Shown one piece after another: positions 5,519 to 13,063 of a stretch of 13,063 bases of DNA. Numbering within the stretch: the first letter of the stretch is position 1; each line of letters begins with the position of its first letter. Where the stretch lies: positions 1 through 13,063 of the forward strand of contig JAICRA010000008.1 of NCBI GenBank assembly GCA_025937615.1, read 5' to 3'. Source of the DNA: Thermomicrobiales bacterium (GTDB taxonomy: Bacteria > Chloroflexota > Chloroflexia > Thermomicrobiales > UBA6265). Below the pieces are notes generated by a model, which saw only the letters and a list, made by a program, of their open reading frames with translations, had not been told where the DNA came from and made no database searches. A program made the position numbers and the translations under genes.

Positions 5519-8173
5519 TCAGGCGCGCGCGGACCCGCTCACAAGCCGACGCAACATCGGCCACACACCCATTCGCGCGGCAATGTCGATCACGAAGAGC
5601 GCGAGCGCCAGGCCAATGGGGACGTACCAGACCGCACGATGCTCGCGCAGTGGACTTCCACTGGAGGTGGCGGCGTCCCAGACCGCGGCGGGATCGTCGA
5701 GGGAGAGCGCCCGACCATTAGTGCGGGCGGCGAGTGAGGCGAGGAGGGAAGGACCCTCTGGGGCGGGGAGCGTCTCCGGTGACGGCGGCACGGTGATGCC
5801 CGCCACTTCGACCAGCGGGCCGCTCGCCCGCTCCTGCCGCACCTCGACAGCGTAGGCGCCGGGGGCCGGAGCTGGTAGACGCAGCGTGTATTCGCCTGGG
5901 GCCGTCTGCGTCAACTCCTGGGTCACGACCGGTTCTCCCGAGGATGAGGTAACAGTGGCAAATGTCGGCAGGAAGTCGGCGAAATCCCCGCTCTCGCCCG
6001 CTGCGGTGACGGTCATGACCATATCCGCGCCATCCCGGTGCGTGGAGACGGTCAAAGGACGCCGCTCTGGGTCGGGAAGTGCCCAGCGCACGGCGGCAGC
6101 CCAGAAGTCGTCGTACCCCTCCCACATCGTCCATGGTGCGGCTAAGTCCGACCCGTTGTCCGCCGTCCAGGCGATGACGCGCCCGAGCCCATACTGCCAT
6201 TTGGCAAGCACGGGATCCTCGCGGTCGGAGGTCAGGATCACCTGCGCGTCCGGCTTCGCCTCGGCAAAGTCATAGCCCGCCAGGTCGGGCAGACTTTTCG
6301 GGTCGACTCCTTCCAGAATCGAGCTGGGAGCCGTCTGGATGGGTCTGAATGCGCCTCGGATGACCGACTGGCTGCCGGCGCTGCGAGCCTCTTCCAGCGT
6401 CAAGCGCGGAATTTCCTCATCACGGACCGTGAAGTGATAGCGCCCGCCCCCTTCGTCGGCCAGAAAGTTGAGGAGGTCGGTGTCGGCATCCTCGCCAATT
6501 GCGATTGTGGAGAGCGTCGTGCGGTCGGCGAGGGCGTCATCGAGCAACCGTTGATAGCTCTCGCGGGTGCCGGTGCGGGCCTTGCCGTCAGAGAGGAGCA
6601 CGATGTGCCGGGCATCGGCTTCGGCATTGCGGATGGCATCGAGTCCGACCGAAAGCGCGGGCAGGATCTCGGTGCCGCCGTCCGGTTCGATCGCCGCGAT
6701 CTTGCGGTCGATAGCGGCCCGCGTCGACTCGTCGCCGATCGTGGTCAGCGGGACAATCCACTCTTGACGGTCGTTGAAGACGATCAAGCCGACCTGATCG
6801 CCTTCGGCAAGCGAGCGCGCGGCCAAGCGTACTGCCTCCTTGGCCATCTCGATCTTGCCCTTACCGCCCAGTGGGTCGTAGCCCATCGACCCCGACTTGT
6901 CCATGATCAGCAGCAGCGCGACCCGCTGGCGCTCCCGGCCGTCGGTAACTTTCACCGTGACCGGCAGGGCGTCCTCGAGCGGGGTGCCGGCGTAGCCGCC
7001 GGGTCCGTAGGCGGTAGTGCCGCCGATGACGACCAGACCGCGACCAAGCGAGCGTGTCGCCTCGCGCAGGCCGGCCACCTGATCGAACGTCAGAGCCGCT
7101 GCTGGAACATTGTCGAGCACGAACCCGTCCCAAGCGCCGAGCTCCGAAAGTCGGGAGGGGATGCCAGTCGGTTCCGTGACGGTCACCTCCGACCCGCCTC
7201 GCTCCAGGATCCCTTGCATGACACCGGAGTCGGCGCCTTCCGGTACGATGAGAAGGATGCGCGGGCGGTCACGCACGACGATGCCGTGTGGCACGCGGTC
7301 GTCGCCTGGGCGGCGATCCACTTCCGAGTCGCCCTGGACTCTCACCTCGAGTGAATGAAATCCGGGGGCGAGGTCATCGAGTGTGAAGGCGCGCGAGCTG
7401 AGACCCTCCTCAAGATCGACCTCCTCGCTCGTCTTGACCTGGCCATCGACGAGGAGCTCGACCGTGGCTGGTCCGTCACGACCGGTTTCGACGCCAGCCA
7501 GCACTGTGATCGGCTCTCCCTCCCAAGCGGACGTCGGCGCTGAGATGCCATCGACCCGCAGGTCCGAGTCGTTGATCCCAGGAAGAGCCAGGACGTCGAT
7601 CGGCACGCTCTCGAGCGAGGCCTGCGAGGCCTGGTCGATGGCTTGACCGACGTTTTCAGCGCCGTCGGAGACGAGCACGATGCGGCGACCGCCACCGAGT
7701 GGCAAGGCTCGGGCCAAGCCCAGCCCCGCGCTGATGCTGGTGAACGTGGGATCGAGCGTAGCGCCGTTGGTTGTGACCTCGGCTGCCGCATCTTCGCCGA
7801 GGAGATCGCGAGCGGATCCCGGTGCCGTGGCCAGGACCGGTTTGGCGCCGAAGTTCACGATAGCGGCCCGACGCTCGAGAGGTGCGGCGGCCAAGGCATC
7901 CCGCAGCCAGCGATCTGCCGCATCCCGAGCCTCGGCGGTGATGCTGTCGGAGTGGTCGACGACGAAGACCACACCGCCCGTAGCCGATCCTGAAGCAATC
8001 ATCGGCTCGGCCAGACCGAGCGCGAGCAGCGTGACGACCGCGAGCCGCCACAGCAGCGCCAGCCGCGGCAGTCGACCACGGCGAGTCCCCAGCCAGATAC
8101 CTGTTAGCGCAAAGAGCGGCACCAGGATCAAGAGCCAGAGCGCATCTGGACGCGCCCAAACAAGGGACGTCAC
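5519..8173 (-). CDS. Membrane protein with two VWA domains and a glutamine-amidotransferase-like domain
   Basis: 884 residues from GTG 8173. Two N-terminal membrane helices (about 11-29, 38-56) lead into a first VWA domain with the metal-site motif DHSDS (73-77) and LVSDGAEN (167-174). A beta-rich region follows (about 205-300), then a GATase-like domain (about 304-405, ending YGPGGYAGTPLEDALPV), a second VWA domain with DKSGS (425-429) and LLSDGKARTG, a further beta-rich part, and a C-terminal helix (about 850-866). The GATase-like part has no Cys at the nucleophile position, so it is probably structural. I chose GTG 8173 because it overlaps the upstream stop as GTGA, like the other junctions. 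The ATG at 8239 would add 22 polar residues and a 70-base overlap and has no Shine-Dalgarno. Proteins of this layout occur in MoxR-linked operons. Substrate unknown. Confidence 0.88.
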   Translation of the reverse strand: MTSLVWARPDALWLLILVPLFALTGIWLGTRRGRLPRLALLWRLAVVTLLALGLAEPMIASGSATGGVVFVVDHSDSITAEARDAADRWLRDALAAAPLERRAAIVNFGAKPVLATAPGSARDLLGEDAAAEVTTNGATLDPTFTSISAGLGLARALPLGGGRRIVLVSDGAENVGQAIDQASQASLESVPIDVLALPGINDSDLRVDGISAPTSAWEGEPITVLAGVETGRDGPATVELLVDGQVKTSEEVDLEEGLSSRAFTLDDLAPGFHSLEVRVQGDSEVDRRPGDDRVPHGIVVRDRPRILLIVPEGADSGVMQGILERGGSEVTVTEPTGIPSRLSELGAWDGFVLDNVPAAALTFDQVAGLREATRSLGRGLVVIGGTTAYGPGGYAGTPLEDALPVTVKVTDGRERQRVALLLIMDKSGSMGYDPLGGKGKIEMAKEAVRLAARSLAEGDQVGLIVFNDRQEWIVPLTTIGDESTRAAIDRKIAAIEPDGGTEILPALSVGLDAIRNAEADARHIVLLSDGKARTGTRESYQRLLDDALADRTTLSTIAIGEDADTDLLNFLADEGGGRYHFTVRDEEIPRLTLEEARSAGSQSVIRGAFRPIQTAPSSILEGVDPKSLPDLAGYDFAEAKPDAQVILTSDREDPVLAKWQYGLGRVIAWTADNGSDLAAPWTMWEGYDDFWAAAVRWALPDPERRPLTVSTHRDGADMVMTVTAAGESGDFADFLPTFATVTSSSGEPVVTQELTQTAPGEYTLRLPAPAPGAYAVEVRQERASGPLVEVAGITVPPSPETLPAPEGPSLLASLAARTNGRALSLDDPAAVWDAATSSGSPLREHRAVWYVPIGLALALFVIDIAARMGVWPMLRRLVSGSARA

Positions 8174-10182
8174 GTCACACCGCGAAGGATGGGCCGCTTC
8201 GTCGCTCTCCGGACGGATGGCCAGAGTGCCGTTATCCATTCGGCAACGATGACCAGCAGGGCGACGAGGGCCAGCATCGGCCAGAGATCGATGCGCTCCT
8301 CTCGCTGAGCCGCCACACCGGACCCGGATGCCGCGGCCAGCGCCGACGCCAGATTCGGATCGATACGGAGGTCCGACTCCCGCTGATGACCGGCGTTGAC
8401 GACGAAGCGGGTCGTTCCGAGATCGATCCCCGCGGCGTCAGTTTCCGTGACAGTGTAAACACCGGCAGCACCGGTGTCCGTGTAGACAATGTCCCGCGCG
8501 ATCGAGCCGGTCGCGGTATCGCCCTCATCTTGAGTCCCCGTGGAAAAGACCGGGAGCAGCGCGGGTTCGCCGGAAGGTGGGACGATCTCGACCGAGGCTG
8601 TCGATGCGCGCGGCTCGTAGACGAGCGGTTCTCCCAGTGGTATTGCGGCTGGGATGCCGTCGGGAGCGAGCGCCTCGACCATGTTCGCAATCAGGACCGG
8701 AAACGCGACGCGCTTCGGTAAGTTGGACGTCTCGGGGTCGACGGTCAGAACCACGGCCGGCTGCTCGTTGATCTCGGTGCGAAAGAGCAGGGGACCATCG
8801 GTGGAACCGACAATCTCCTCGTCTCCGGCACCGAGCGTGAAGATGGAAGTCGGTCCAAGGGTGGCGCCGGACAGGTCGACACCTTCCAGCAGCGGATCAC
8901 CGGCACGCACCCGTGCGACGTCGGGATCGGTAACGCCCTCGGTCACCGCGAACGGCCCTCCCACCGGAGGCCCGATCCAGAGACTTGCGGTGTCGATCTT
9001 CGACAGAGTCTCGGTGGACGGTGCAGTGCGGTCGAAGACGACGAGATCGTAGCCACCAGCGGCGATCGCGGCCAGATTGTCACTCGGTTCAATGGTGAGC
9101 TGAACGTTCTCGATCGCTGTAAGGGCGCGCGAGAGCGCACCGGGAAGGTCTGAGACCAGCAGGATGCGCGGTGCGATGGTCGTAGTGGCTGTTTCGCTTG
9201 GGAGCAGGGATGCGGTGTTGTCGGCGCTGAGGTTGTCGGCTTGCTCGATGCGTACGGTGAGCTCGGTCACACCGGGGGGCAGGAGCCAGCGCAGCGGTTC
9301 AACGGCTCCCCCTCCGGCAATCGTAACGTCGGAACGGCCGATCTCGAGCCCATCGCCCTGCAGCGAAACCGGAACGGTGAGACTCTGCGGCCCGAAATTG
9401 GCAACCGAGGTATAGAGCCCGACGGTGCCGTCACGGCTGGGGCTCGGTCTGGCCGAAATATCGATGACGGCCAGATTGGCGCGCTCCTCATCGTCCTCAG
9501 CTCTACCCGCGATCACGAGCGTCACTGGTGCGTGAACACCGGTCACGACTGCCGGGTCGGCGCTAACTGCGCCGTCGCTGATGACGACCACCTCCCGGTC
9601 AAGATTCGGCAGAAAGAGATCGCCAGCCAGCGCCAGGGCACCATCGAGATCGGCGCGTCCTCCCGGCTGGGCGACCAGCGCCAATCGTTCGCGGAGAGCG
9701 ACGAGCGATGCGTCGTCGGTTGCGGTCAACGTCACGGGGCGGGTGCCCATCAAGATCACGGTCGCGACGTCGCCCTGGCGGAGCGGAGCCAGGCGATCCA
9801 AGGCCTCGAGGCGGGCCGCTTCCCAGCGCGAGAGCGATGTGGCACCGGGTGTGGCATTCATGCTGGTCGACCCATCGAGCAGGAGGATGAGGTGACGCGG
9901 CTCGGCATGCAGCCCCGGCGCCAGAGCCGCCAGTTGAGCAGCGGTGGCAGGTCGTGCCAGCGCGATGGCGAGTAACGCGGCGGCGGCGATCTGAAGCAGG
10001 AGAGGCAGGGAGAGTGGTGGCCGTCGTAAGCGGCGTGCCTCGGCTGGTCGCGGGTTTGCCGCCTCCCAAAAGCGGAGCGACGGTACCGGGCGGCGAGTCG
10101 GCGTGGTGTGTCGCATGTGGAACAGGATGATGACCGGGATGGCGACCAGGGCGGCCAGCCCGAGTGGGGCGAGCAGGTTCAC
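8170..10182 (-). CDS. BatA-like membrane protein with a VWA domain
   Basis: 670 residues from GTG 10182. The N-terminus matches the BatA (aerotolerance-regulator) type: a hydrophobic helix beginning NLLAPLGLAAL (3-21), a basic loop ending PVPSLRFWE, and a second helix (57-76) ending ALARP. A VWA domain follows, with metal-site motif DGSTS (103-107) and VVISDGAVS. After ~400 residues of mostly beta-rich sequence, a C-terminal helix (about 634-654, IDLWPMLALVALLVIVAEW) returns to the membrane. The basic first loop suggests the VWA part faces outside the cytoplasm (inference). GTG 10182 overlaps the DUF58 stop as GTGA and is preceded by a G-rich Shine-Dalgarno-like run about 8 bases away. A longer start at 10278 would add 32 Arg-rich residues and is unlikely. 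Works with the neighbouring DUF58 and VWA proteins. Confidence 0.88.
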   Translation of the reverse strand: MNLLAPLGLAALVAIPVIILFHMRHTTPTRRPVPSLRFWEAANPRPAEARRLRRPPLSLPLLLQIAAAALLAIALARPATAAQLAALAPGLHAEPRHLILLLDGSTSMNATPGATSLSRWEAARLEALDRLAPLRQGDVATVILMGTRPVTLTATDDASLVALRERLALVAQPGGRADLDGALALAGDLFLPNLDREVVVISDGAVSADPAVVTGVHAPVTLVIAGRAEDDEERANLAVIDISARPSPSRDGTVGLYTSVANFGPQSLTVPVSLQGDGLEIGRSDVTIAGGGAVEPLRWLLPPGVTELTVRIEQADNLSADNTASLLPSETATTTIAPRILLVSDLPGALSRALTAIENVQLTIEPSDNLAAIAAGGYDLVVFDRTAPSTETLSKIDTASLWIGPPVGGPFAVTEGVTDPDVARVRAGDPLLEGVDLSGATLGPTSIFTLGAGDEEIVGSTDGPLLFRTEINEQPAVVLTVDPETSNLPKRVAFPVLIANMVEALAPDGIPAAIPLGEPLVYEPRASTASVEIVPPSGEPALLPVFSTGTQDEGDTATGSIARDIVYTDTGAAGVYTVTETDAAGIDLGTTRFVVNAGHQRESDLRIDPNLASALAAASGSGVAAQREERIDLWPMLALVALLVIVAEWITALWPSVRRATKRPILRGVT

Positions 10183-11240
10183 GCCACGACCCCCCGCTCG
10201 TGAAGCAGTGCCATGGTCAGGTCGTCGACGCCCCAGGCGGTCGAGACTCGGGCGTAGGCTGCCTGTTCCGCGTCGCACGCCGCTTCCAGACCTTCGAGCC
10301 AGGCAGTCACTCCAGCGGCATACCGTGCCACGAGGTCGTCGTCAGGAGCCAGGCGCAGGATCGCTCCGGATTCCCGGTCGACCAGCTCGACCGATGTCAC
10401 TCCAATTCCATCATCTTCACGCGTCAACCAGGCGGTGGCCGCGTCGGCCGCGATTTCCGCCTCGTCGACGATGTGCAGCACAGCCGTTTGCCAGCCGCGG
10501 GCACGCAGTTCATGGAGAGCCGCTTGCAGCTCCTCTGGCTCACCAGAAAGCAAATCGGAGATGAGAAAGAGGAGACCACGGCGGGAGCGACCATGGGCGT
10601 AGGCCTCGATCACCGGCGTCAGAGCGGTCCCGCCGATCGGTTGCATGCGTTGCAGGTGCCGCAAGACGGGTACCACCTGAGACCGCCCCTGCACCGGTCC
10701 GTAAGGTCTGCCCAGCGCTTCGGTGAACGGCACGATCGAGACGCGATCGAATCCCCAGAGAGCGATATACGCAAGCGCGCCGGTGAGGCATCTGGCAGTC
10801 GAAAACTTCGTCGGCCGGTCGTCGTTGCCGCGCCAGTCCATCGAGGCGCTGCTATCGAGCAGGAAATGGACCGATAACTCGGTCGTGACCTCGCTCAGCC
10901 GTACGAAGAGGCCGTCCAGTCGGGCATACGTATTCCAGTCGATGCGGCGGAAGTCGTCCCCCTGAGAGTACCGCTTGAAATCGGCAAACTCCGGCGACGC
11001 ACCGCGCCGGCGCGATCGATGTTCGCCGGCTAGTCCCTCGGTGCGGGCGCGACCGGCGACCAGGGAGAGGCGGCGGAGGCGGGCGAGCGTGCGCTCGTCG
11101 AGCAGGAGATCACCGGCGGCCGACTTGGCCGGGTCGATGCTGACAGTCGCGCGCTTCGAGAACGGCCGCCAGCTGCGAGAGCGCATCGACCCAAACCTGC
11201 CGCTGCTCCCACCTGACGGCTGCATATCGGAGGCGCTCAT
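10179..11240 (-). CDS. DUF58 protein with VWA metal site (MoxR-operon partner)
   Basis: 353 residues. The DUF58 signature is clear: GEHRSRRRGASPEFADFKRY near 72-91, then GDDFRRIDWNTYARLDGLFVR (94-114). It continues into a VWA-like fold with DSSAS (129-133) and FLISDLLSG. No membrane helix is predicted, unlike the neighbouring proteins, so it is probably cytosolic. DUF58 proteins are regular companions of MoxR AAA+ ATPases and are thought to act as adaptors that bind metal-dependent ligands through the VWA site. ATG 11240 overlaps the upstream stop as ATGA and has GGAGG six bases before it, the strongest ribosome site in the window. The first ~40 residues are basic and Ser-rich and look like an extension ahead of the conserved part. 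Confidence 0.93.
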   Translation of the reverse strand: MSASDMQPSGGSSGRFGSMRSRSWRPFSKRATVSIDPAKSAAGDLLLDERTLARLRRLSLVAGRARTEGLAGEHRSRRRGASPEFADFKRYSQGDDFRRIDWNTYARLDGLFVRLSEVTTELSVHFLLDSSASMDWRGNDDRPTKFSTARCLTGALAYIALWGFDRVSIVPFTEALGRPYGPVQGRSQVVPVLRHLQRMQPIGGTALTPVIEAYAHGRSRRGLLFLISDLLSGEPEELQAALHELRARGWQTAVLHIVDEAEIAADAATAWLTREDDGIGVTSVELVDRESGAILRLAPDDDLVARYAAGVTAWLEGLEAACDAEQAAYARVSTAWGVDDLTMALLHERGVVA

Positions 11241-13063
11241 TCGCCGCCTCCGTTGGAAAAATAGCGCTCGACCGTTTCCCGGTGCTCGGCGGGGACCCGG
11301 TTGGAGTCCGGTCCCGCGTCACCGACTTCGCCTTGCACGGCGAATCCGGAACCTGCCGTCACCCCGGCGCCGGAGCCGCGCATCGCCGACCCGCCGTCGG
11401 ACGAGGTCTGCACGCCTTGCTGACCCGAGCTGGTTGGGAGTGCGACACCAGGATTGGCGCCTTCGAGGGCAGCGGGATCGGCTTCGGCGGCGCCGCCGGT
11501 CGAAACATCGGCATCGGCGGGATCTTCGCCCGCGCCCACCGAGAGATTGGCGGCCGATGCCGACCCTTCTTCTCCGGTGGGGTCGCCGGATTCGCCGGTG
11601 CCAGCACCGGCACCTTGTTGTGCGGTTGCCGAGTCTCCTTCGCTCTCCACACCATCAGCGTTCGTCCCAGGTTGGGACGCATCCGCGGGAGCCCCGCCTT
11701 CACCCGGACCGGGCTGATCCGCGTCCCCGGGGGCAGTGGCCCGTCCGCTCTCACTCGATTGCCCCGACTCTCCCGCGGCGCTCTCACCGCCATCTTCACC
11801 GGGCTGGGCGCCAGATTCGCTCCGCGCCGCGTCTCCTTCCGAGCCGCTAGCTGCGTTGGCATCGACACCGCTTCCTGGATCACCCGCGGCGCTCGACTGC
11901 GCGCTGGCGTCGCTCGGATCGCCACTCTGAGTCTGGGCGCCTGACTGGCTGCTGTCGCCACCCCGCTGGGTCTGGCTCTGCCGCGCGTTACGCATCTGGG
12001 AGGCCAGCTCGTCTTGTGGAATGACTTGCTCTCCGGCGCGCTCCACCGCGTCGGCGAGATCCCTCATCTCCGTGCGAGCGGCCTCATCGCCTTGGCGTAG
12101 CCCGGAGGCGGCGTCACGCGATGCTTCGTGGAGTCCGTTGCTCTCCGGCTGCATCGTCTCCGAAGCGCGCTGCAGATCCTCGGCGAGCCCCTCACGCGCT
12201 CCGGGCGACAGCTCACCAGCCTGCGCCGCCGCGTCGCGAATCTGCTCGCCGGCCGCGTCGTAGTCGCCGCGCGCGATCTCCTCGGCCGCCGGCCGGGTCA
12301 CCGCGTGATCGGAGAGCGCGGCCGCCAAGGCCTGCAGGTCTCGCCGGGTTTGAGCCGAGCGATCAGCGCGCTCCAGCACTTCCTGGACGGTGGGCGCCAT
12401 CGCTGCCGCTTCCAGCTCAGCAGCCGAGGGCTCAGGCTCGGCAGGCCGTTCAATAGCGGGGGTGAAGGGCGGCACCTGGGCTACGGCAAGCTCTGGCAAG
12501 CCGCCTCCCAAACCACGAAGGAATGCCAGGGTCGCCAGGACCAGGGCACAAAAGACGACGAGCACGACCTCTTGCACAGGGATGACCGGGCGCAACCGGC
12601 GGTCTTTGCGCAGGGCAGCGATGGCGTTAGCGGCGTCGGCCATCTGTAAATAGACGACCGGGGCTCGCTCTCCCGGCCCAGGAACGCCGAGACCGAGGTC
12701 ATCGAGCGCGGTGCTCAGCCGTTCCTGGAGCCCGAACGTACGGTCAAGCATTCGCGCGGCCAGTGGGCGGGACGGTTTGCTCAACGCGGCCAGAACCAGG
12801 CTGGCAAGCAGCAGCATGACGCCCGCTACAGCGGCTGGTCGCGGATCGAACGTGGGGCCACCCAGGACGTCGAGCGCCATCAGCACCGCGGCAAAGGCCA
12901 GCGCGAGCCAGATACCGCGGCAAATTGCCGCCGCAGCCAGGGTGACCCAGAGACGACGGCGTACGCGGTCGATGCCAATCACGACCGCGTCCCCAGCAAG
13001 ACCGAGATCCCGCGGCGGGGCGGGGGTTCGCGCTGGCAATGCCGGCTTGGGTGAATCGGACCA
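11237..13063 (-). CDS. DUF4175-like membrane protein with long low-complexity tail (5' end probably outside the window)
   Basis: The frame stays open to the right edge (608 codons), so the true start may lie beyond it; a TTG at 13039 would give 600 residues. Residue numbers here count from that TTG. Three membrane helices are seen at about 36-59, 68-86 and 156-174. Between the second and third is a conserved-looking helix, AARMLDRTFGLQERLSTALD (94-113), of the kind found in DUF4175-like proteins. Residues ~205-345 are helical and Ala/Glu/Arg/Gln-rich, possibly coiled coil. Residues ~350-575 are a Ser/Gly/Ala/Asp/Glu/Gln tail with almost no hydrophobics, then a short conserved-looking end, AEHRETVERYFSNGGGE. 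Three helices would place the tail opposite the N-terminus, probably outside the cytoplasm (inference). It is the first visible gene of the operon. The family assignment is tentative. Confidence 0.8.
   Translation of the reverse strand, partial: WSDSPKPALPARTPAPPRDLGLAGDAVVIGIDRVRRRLWVTLAAAAICRGIWLALAFAAVLMALDVLGGPTFDPRPAAVAGVMLLLASLVLAALSKPSRPLAARMLDRTFGLQERLSTALDDLGLGVPGPGERAPVVYLQMADAANAIAALRKDRRLRPVIPVQEVVLVVFCALVLATLAFLRGLGGGLPELAVAQVPPFTPAIERPAEPEPSAAELEAAAMAPTVQEVLERADRSAQTRRDLQALAAALSDHAVTRPAAEEIARGDYDAAGEQIRDAAAQAGELSPGAREGLAEDLQRASETMQPESNGLHEASRDAASGLRQGDEAARTEMRDLADAVERAGEQVIPQDELASQMRNARQSQTQRGGDSSQSGAQTQSGDPSDASAQSSAAGDPGSGVDANAASGSEGDAARSESGAQPGEDGGESAAGESGQSSESGRATAPGDADQPGPGEGGAPADASQPGTNADGVESEGDSATAQQGAGAGTGESGDPTGEEGSASAANLSVGAGEDPADADVSTGGAAEADPAALEGANPGVALPTSSGQQGVQTSSDGGSAMRGSGAGVTAGSGFAVQGEVGDAGPDSNRVPAEHRETVERYFSNGGGE
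11247..11251 (-). promoter_or_regulatory. Strong ribosome binding site for the DUF58 gene
   Basis: GGAGG on the minus strand, six bases ahead of ATG 11240. It lies inside the last codons of the upstream gene and fixes the DUF58 start at the ATGA overlap. Confidence 0.75.
11310..11990 (-). repeat. Low-complexity coding region (Ser/Gly/Ala/Asp/Gln-rich tail)
   Basis: About 225 codons dominated by Gly, Ser, Ala, Asp, Glu, Gln and Pro, with recurring short motifs such as SGAQ, GES and GDP but no fixed period. On the opposite strand the same bias creates long false open frames (for example 11282-11944), which I do not regard as genes. Confidence 0.75.

Noticed and set aside
6434..7354. A 306-codon open frame on the + strand opposite the double-VWA gene
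   Set aside because: It is a shadow of the minus-strand gene, whose frame carries clear VWA and GATase-like motifs; the + strand translation has no recognisable domain and is a by-product of high GC.
8174..8239. ATG 8239 as start of the double-VWA protein
   Set aside because: It adds 22 polar residues before the membrane helix, overlaps the upstream gene by 70 bases and has no Shine-Dalgarno; GTG 8173 makes the same 4-base overlap seen at the other junctions.
10183..10278. Start at 10278 for the BatA-like protein
   Set aside because: It adds 32 Arg-rich residues before the conserved N-terminal helix and overlaps the DUF58 gene by 100 bases; GTG 10182 fits the family N-terminus and the GTGA overlap.
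10975..11944. Long + strand frames (10975-11850 and 11282-11944) opposite the DUF58 and DUF4175-like genes
   Set aside because: They are Arg/Pro- or Gly-rich translations with no motif, created by the low-complexity tail and high GC; the minus-strand genes have motifs and coupled starts.

Overview
This is a 13 kb stretch of GC-rich bacterial DNA, tightly packed with genes: eight protein genes, two of them cut by the window edges. Overall base composition, GTG/TTG starts, a TTGAC-17-TACACT promoter and the gene content fit a Chloroflexota (Thermomicrobia/Sphaerobacter-like) chromosome. That placement is inference; a high-GC actinobacterium or similar cannot be excluded. No tRNA, rRNA, CRISPR array, insertion sequence or phage gene is visible, and no gap without a gene exceeds 300 bases.

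Left part, + strand (1-4415). The window opens inside a gene for a proline/threonine-rich protein carrying an exact 8-residue tandem repeat (DPxTG type). Next come a small divergent macro-domain protein, an FrsA-like alpha/beta hydrolase with a complete Ser-Asp-His triad, and an MgtE magnesium channel. The mgtE upstream region holds a good promoter that overlaps the hydrolase stop codon, and a 39-codon reading frame that runs into the start of mgtE out of frame, a candidate leader peptide.

Middle, - strand (4483-5448). A CorA magnesium/cobalt channel converges tail to tail on mgtE across 67 bases, so two unrelated magnesium channel families sit side by side.

Right part, - strand (13063 down to 5519). 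Four genes are read right to left, and every junction is a 4-base stop/start overlap (ATGA, GTGA, GTGA). They encode a DUF4175-like membrane protein with a long Ser/Gly/Ala/Asp tail, a soluble DUF58 protein with a von Willebrand factor A (VWA) metal site, a BatA-like membrane VWA protein, and a large membrane protein with two VWA domains flanking a glutamine-amidotransferase-like domain. This is the familiar set that accompanies MoxR-type AAA+ ATPases in many bacteria. The ATPase itself is not in the window and would be expected just beyond the right edge. Its likely role is chaperone-like or envelope-associated assembly, but the substrate cannot be read from this sequence.

Nothing here is a clearly new system. 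The points most worth checking are the possible mgtE leader peptide, the 8-residue repeat protein, the divergent macro domain, and the translationally coupled VWA operon with corA behind it.
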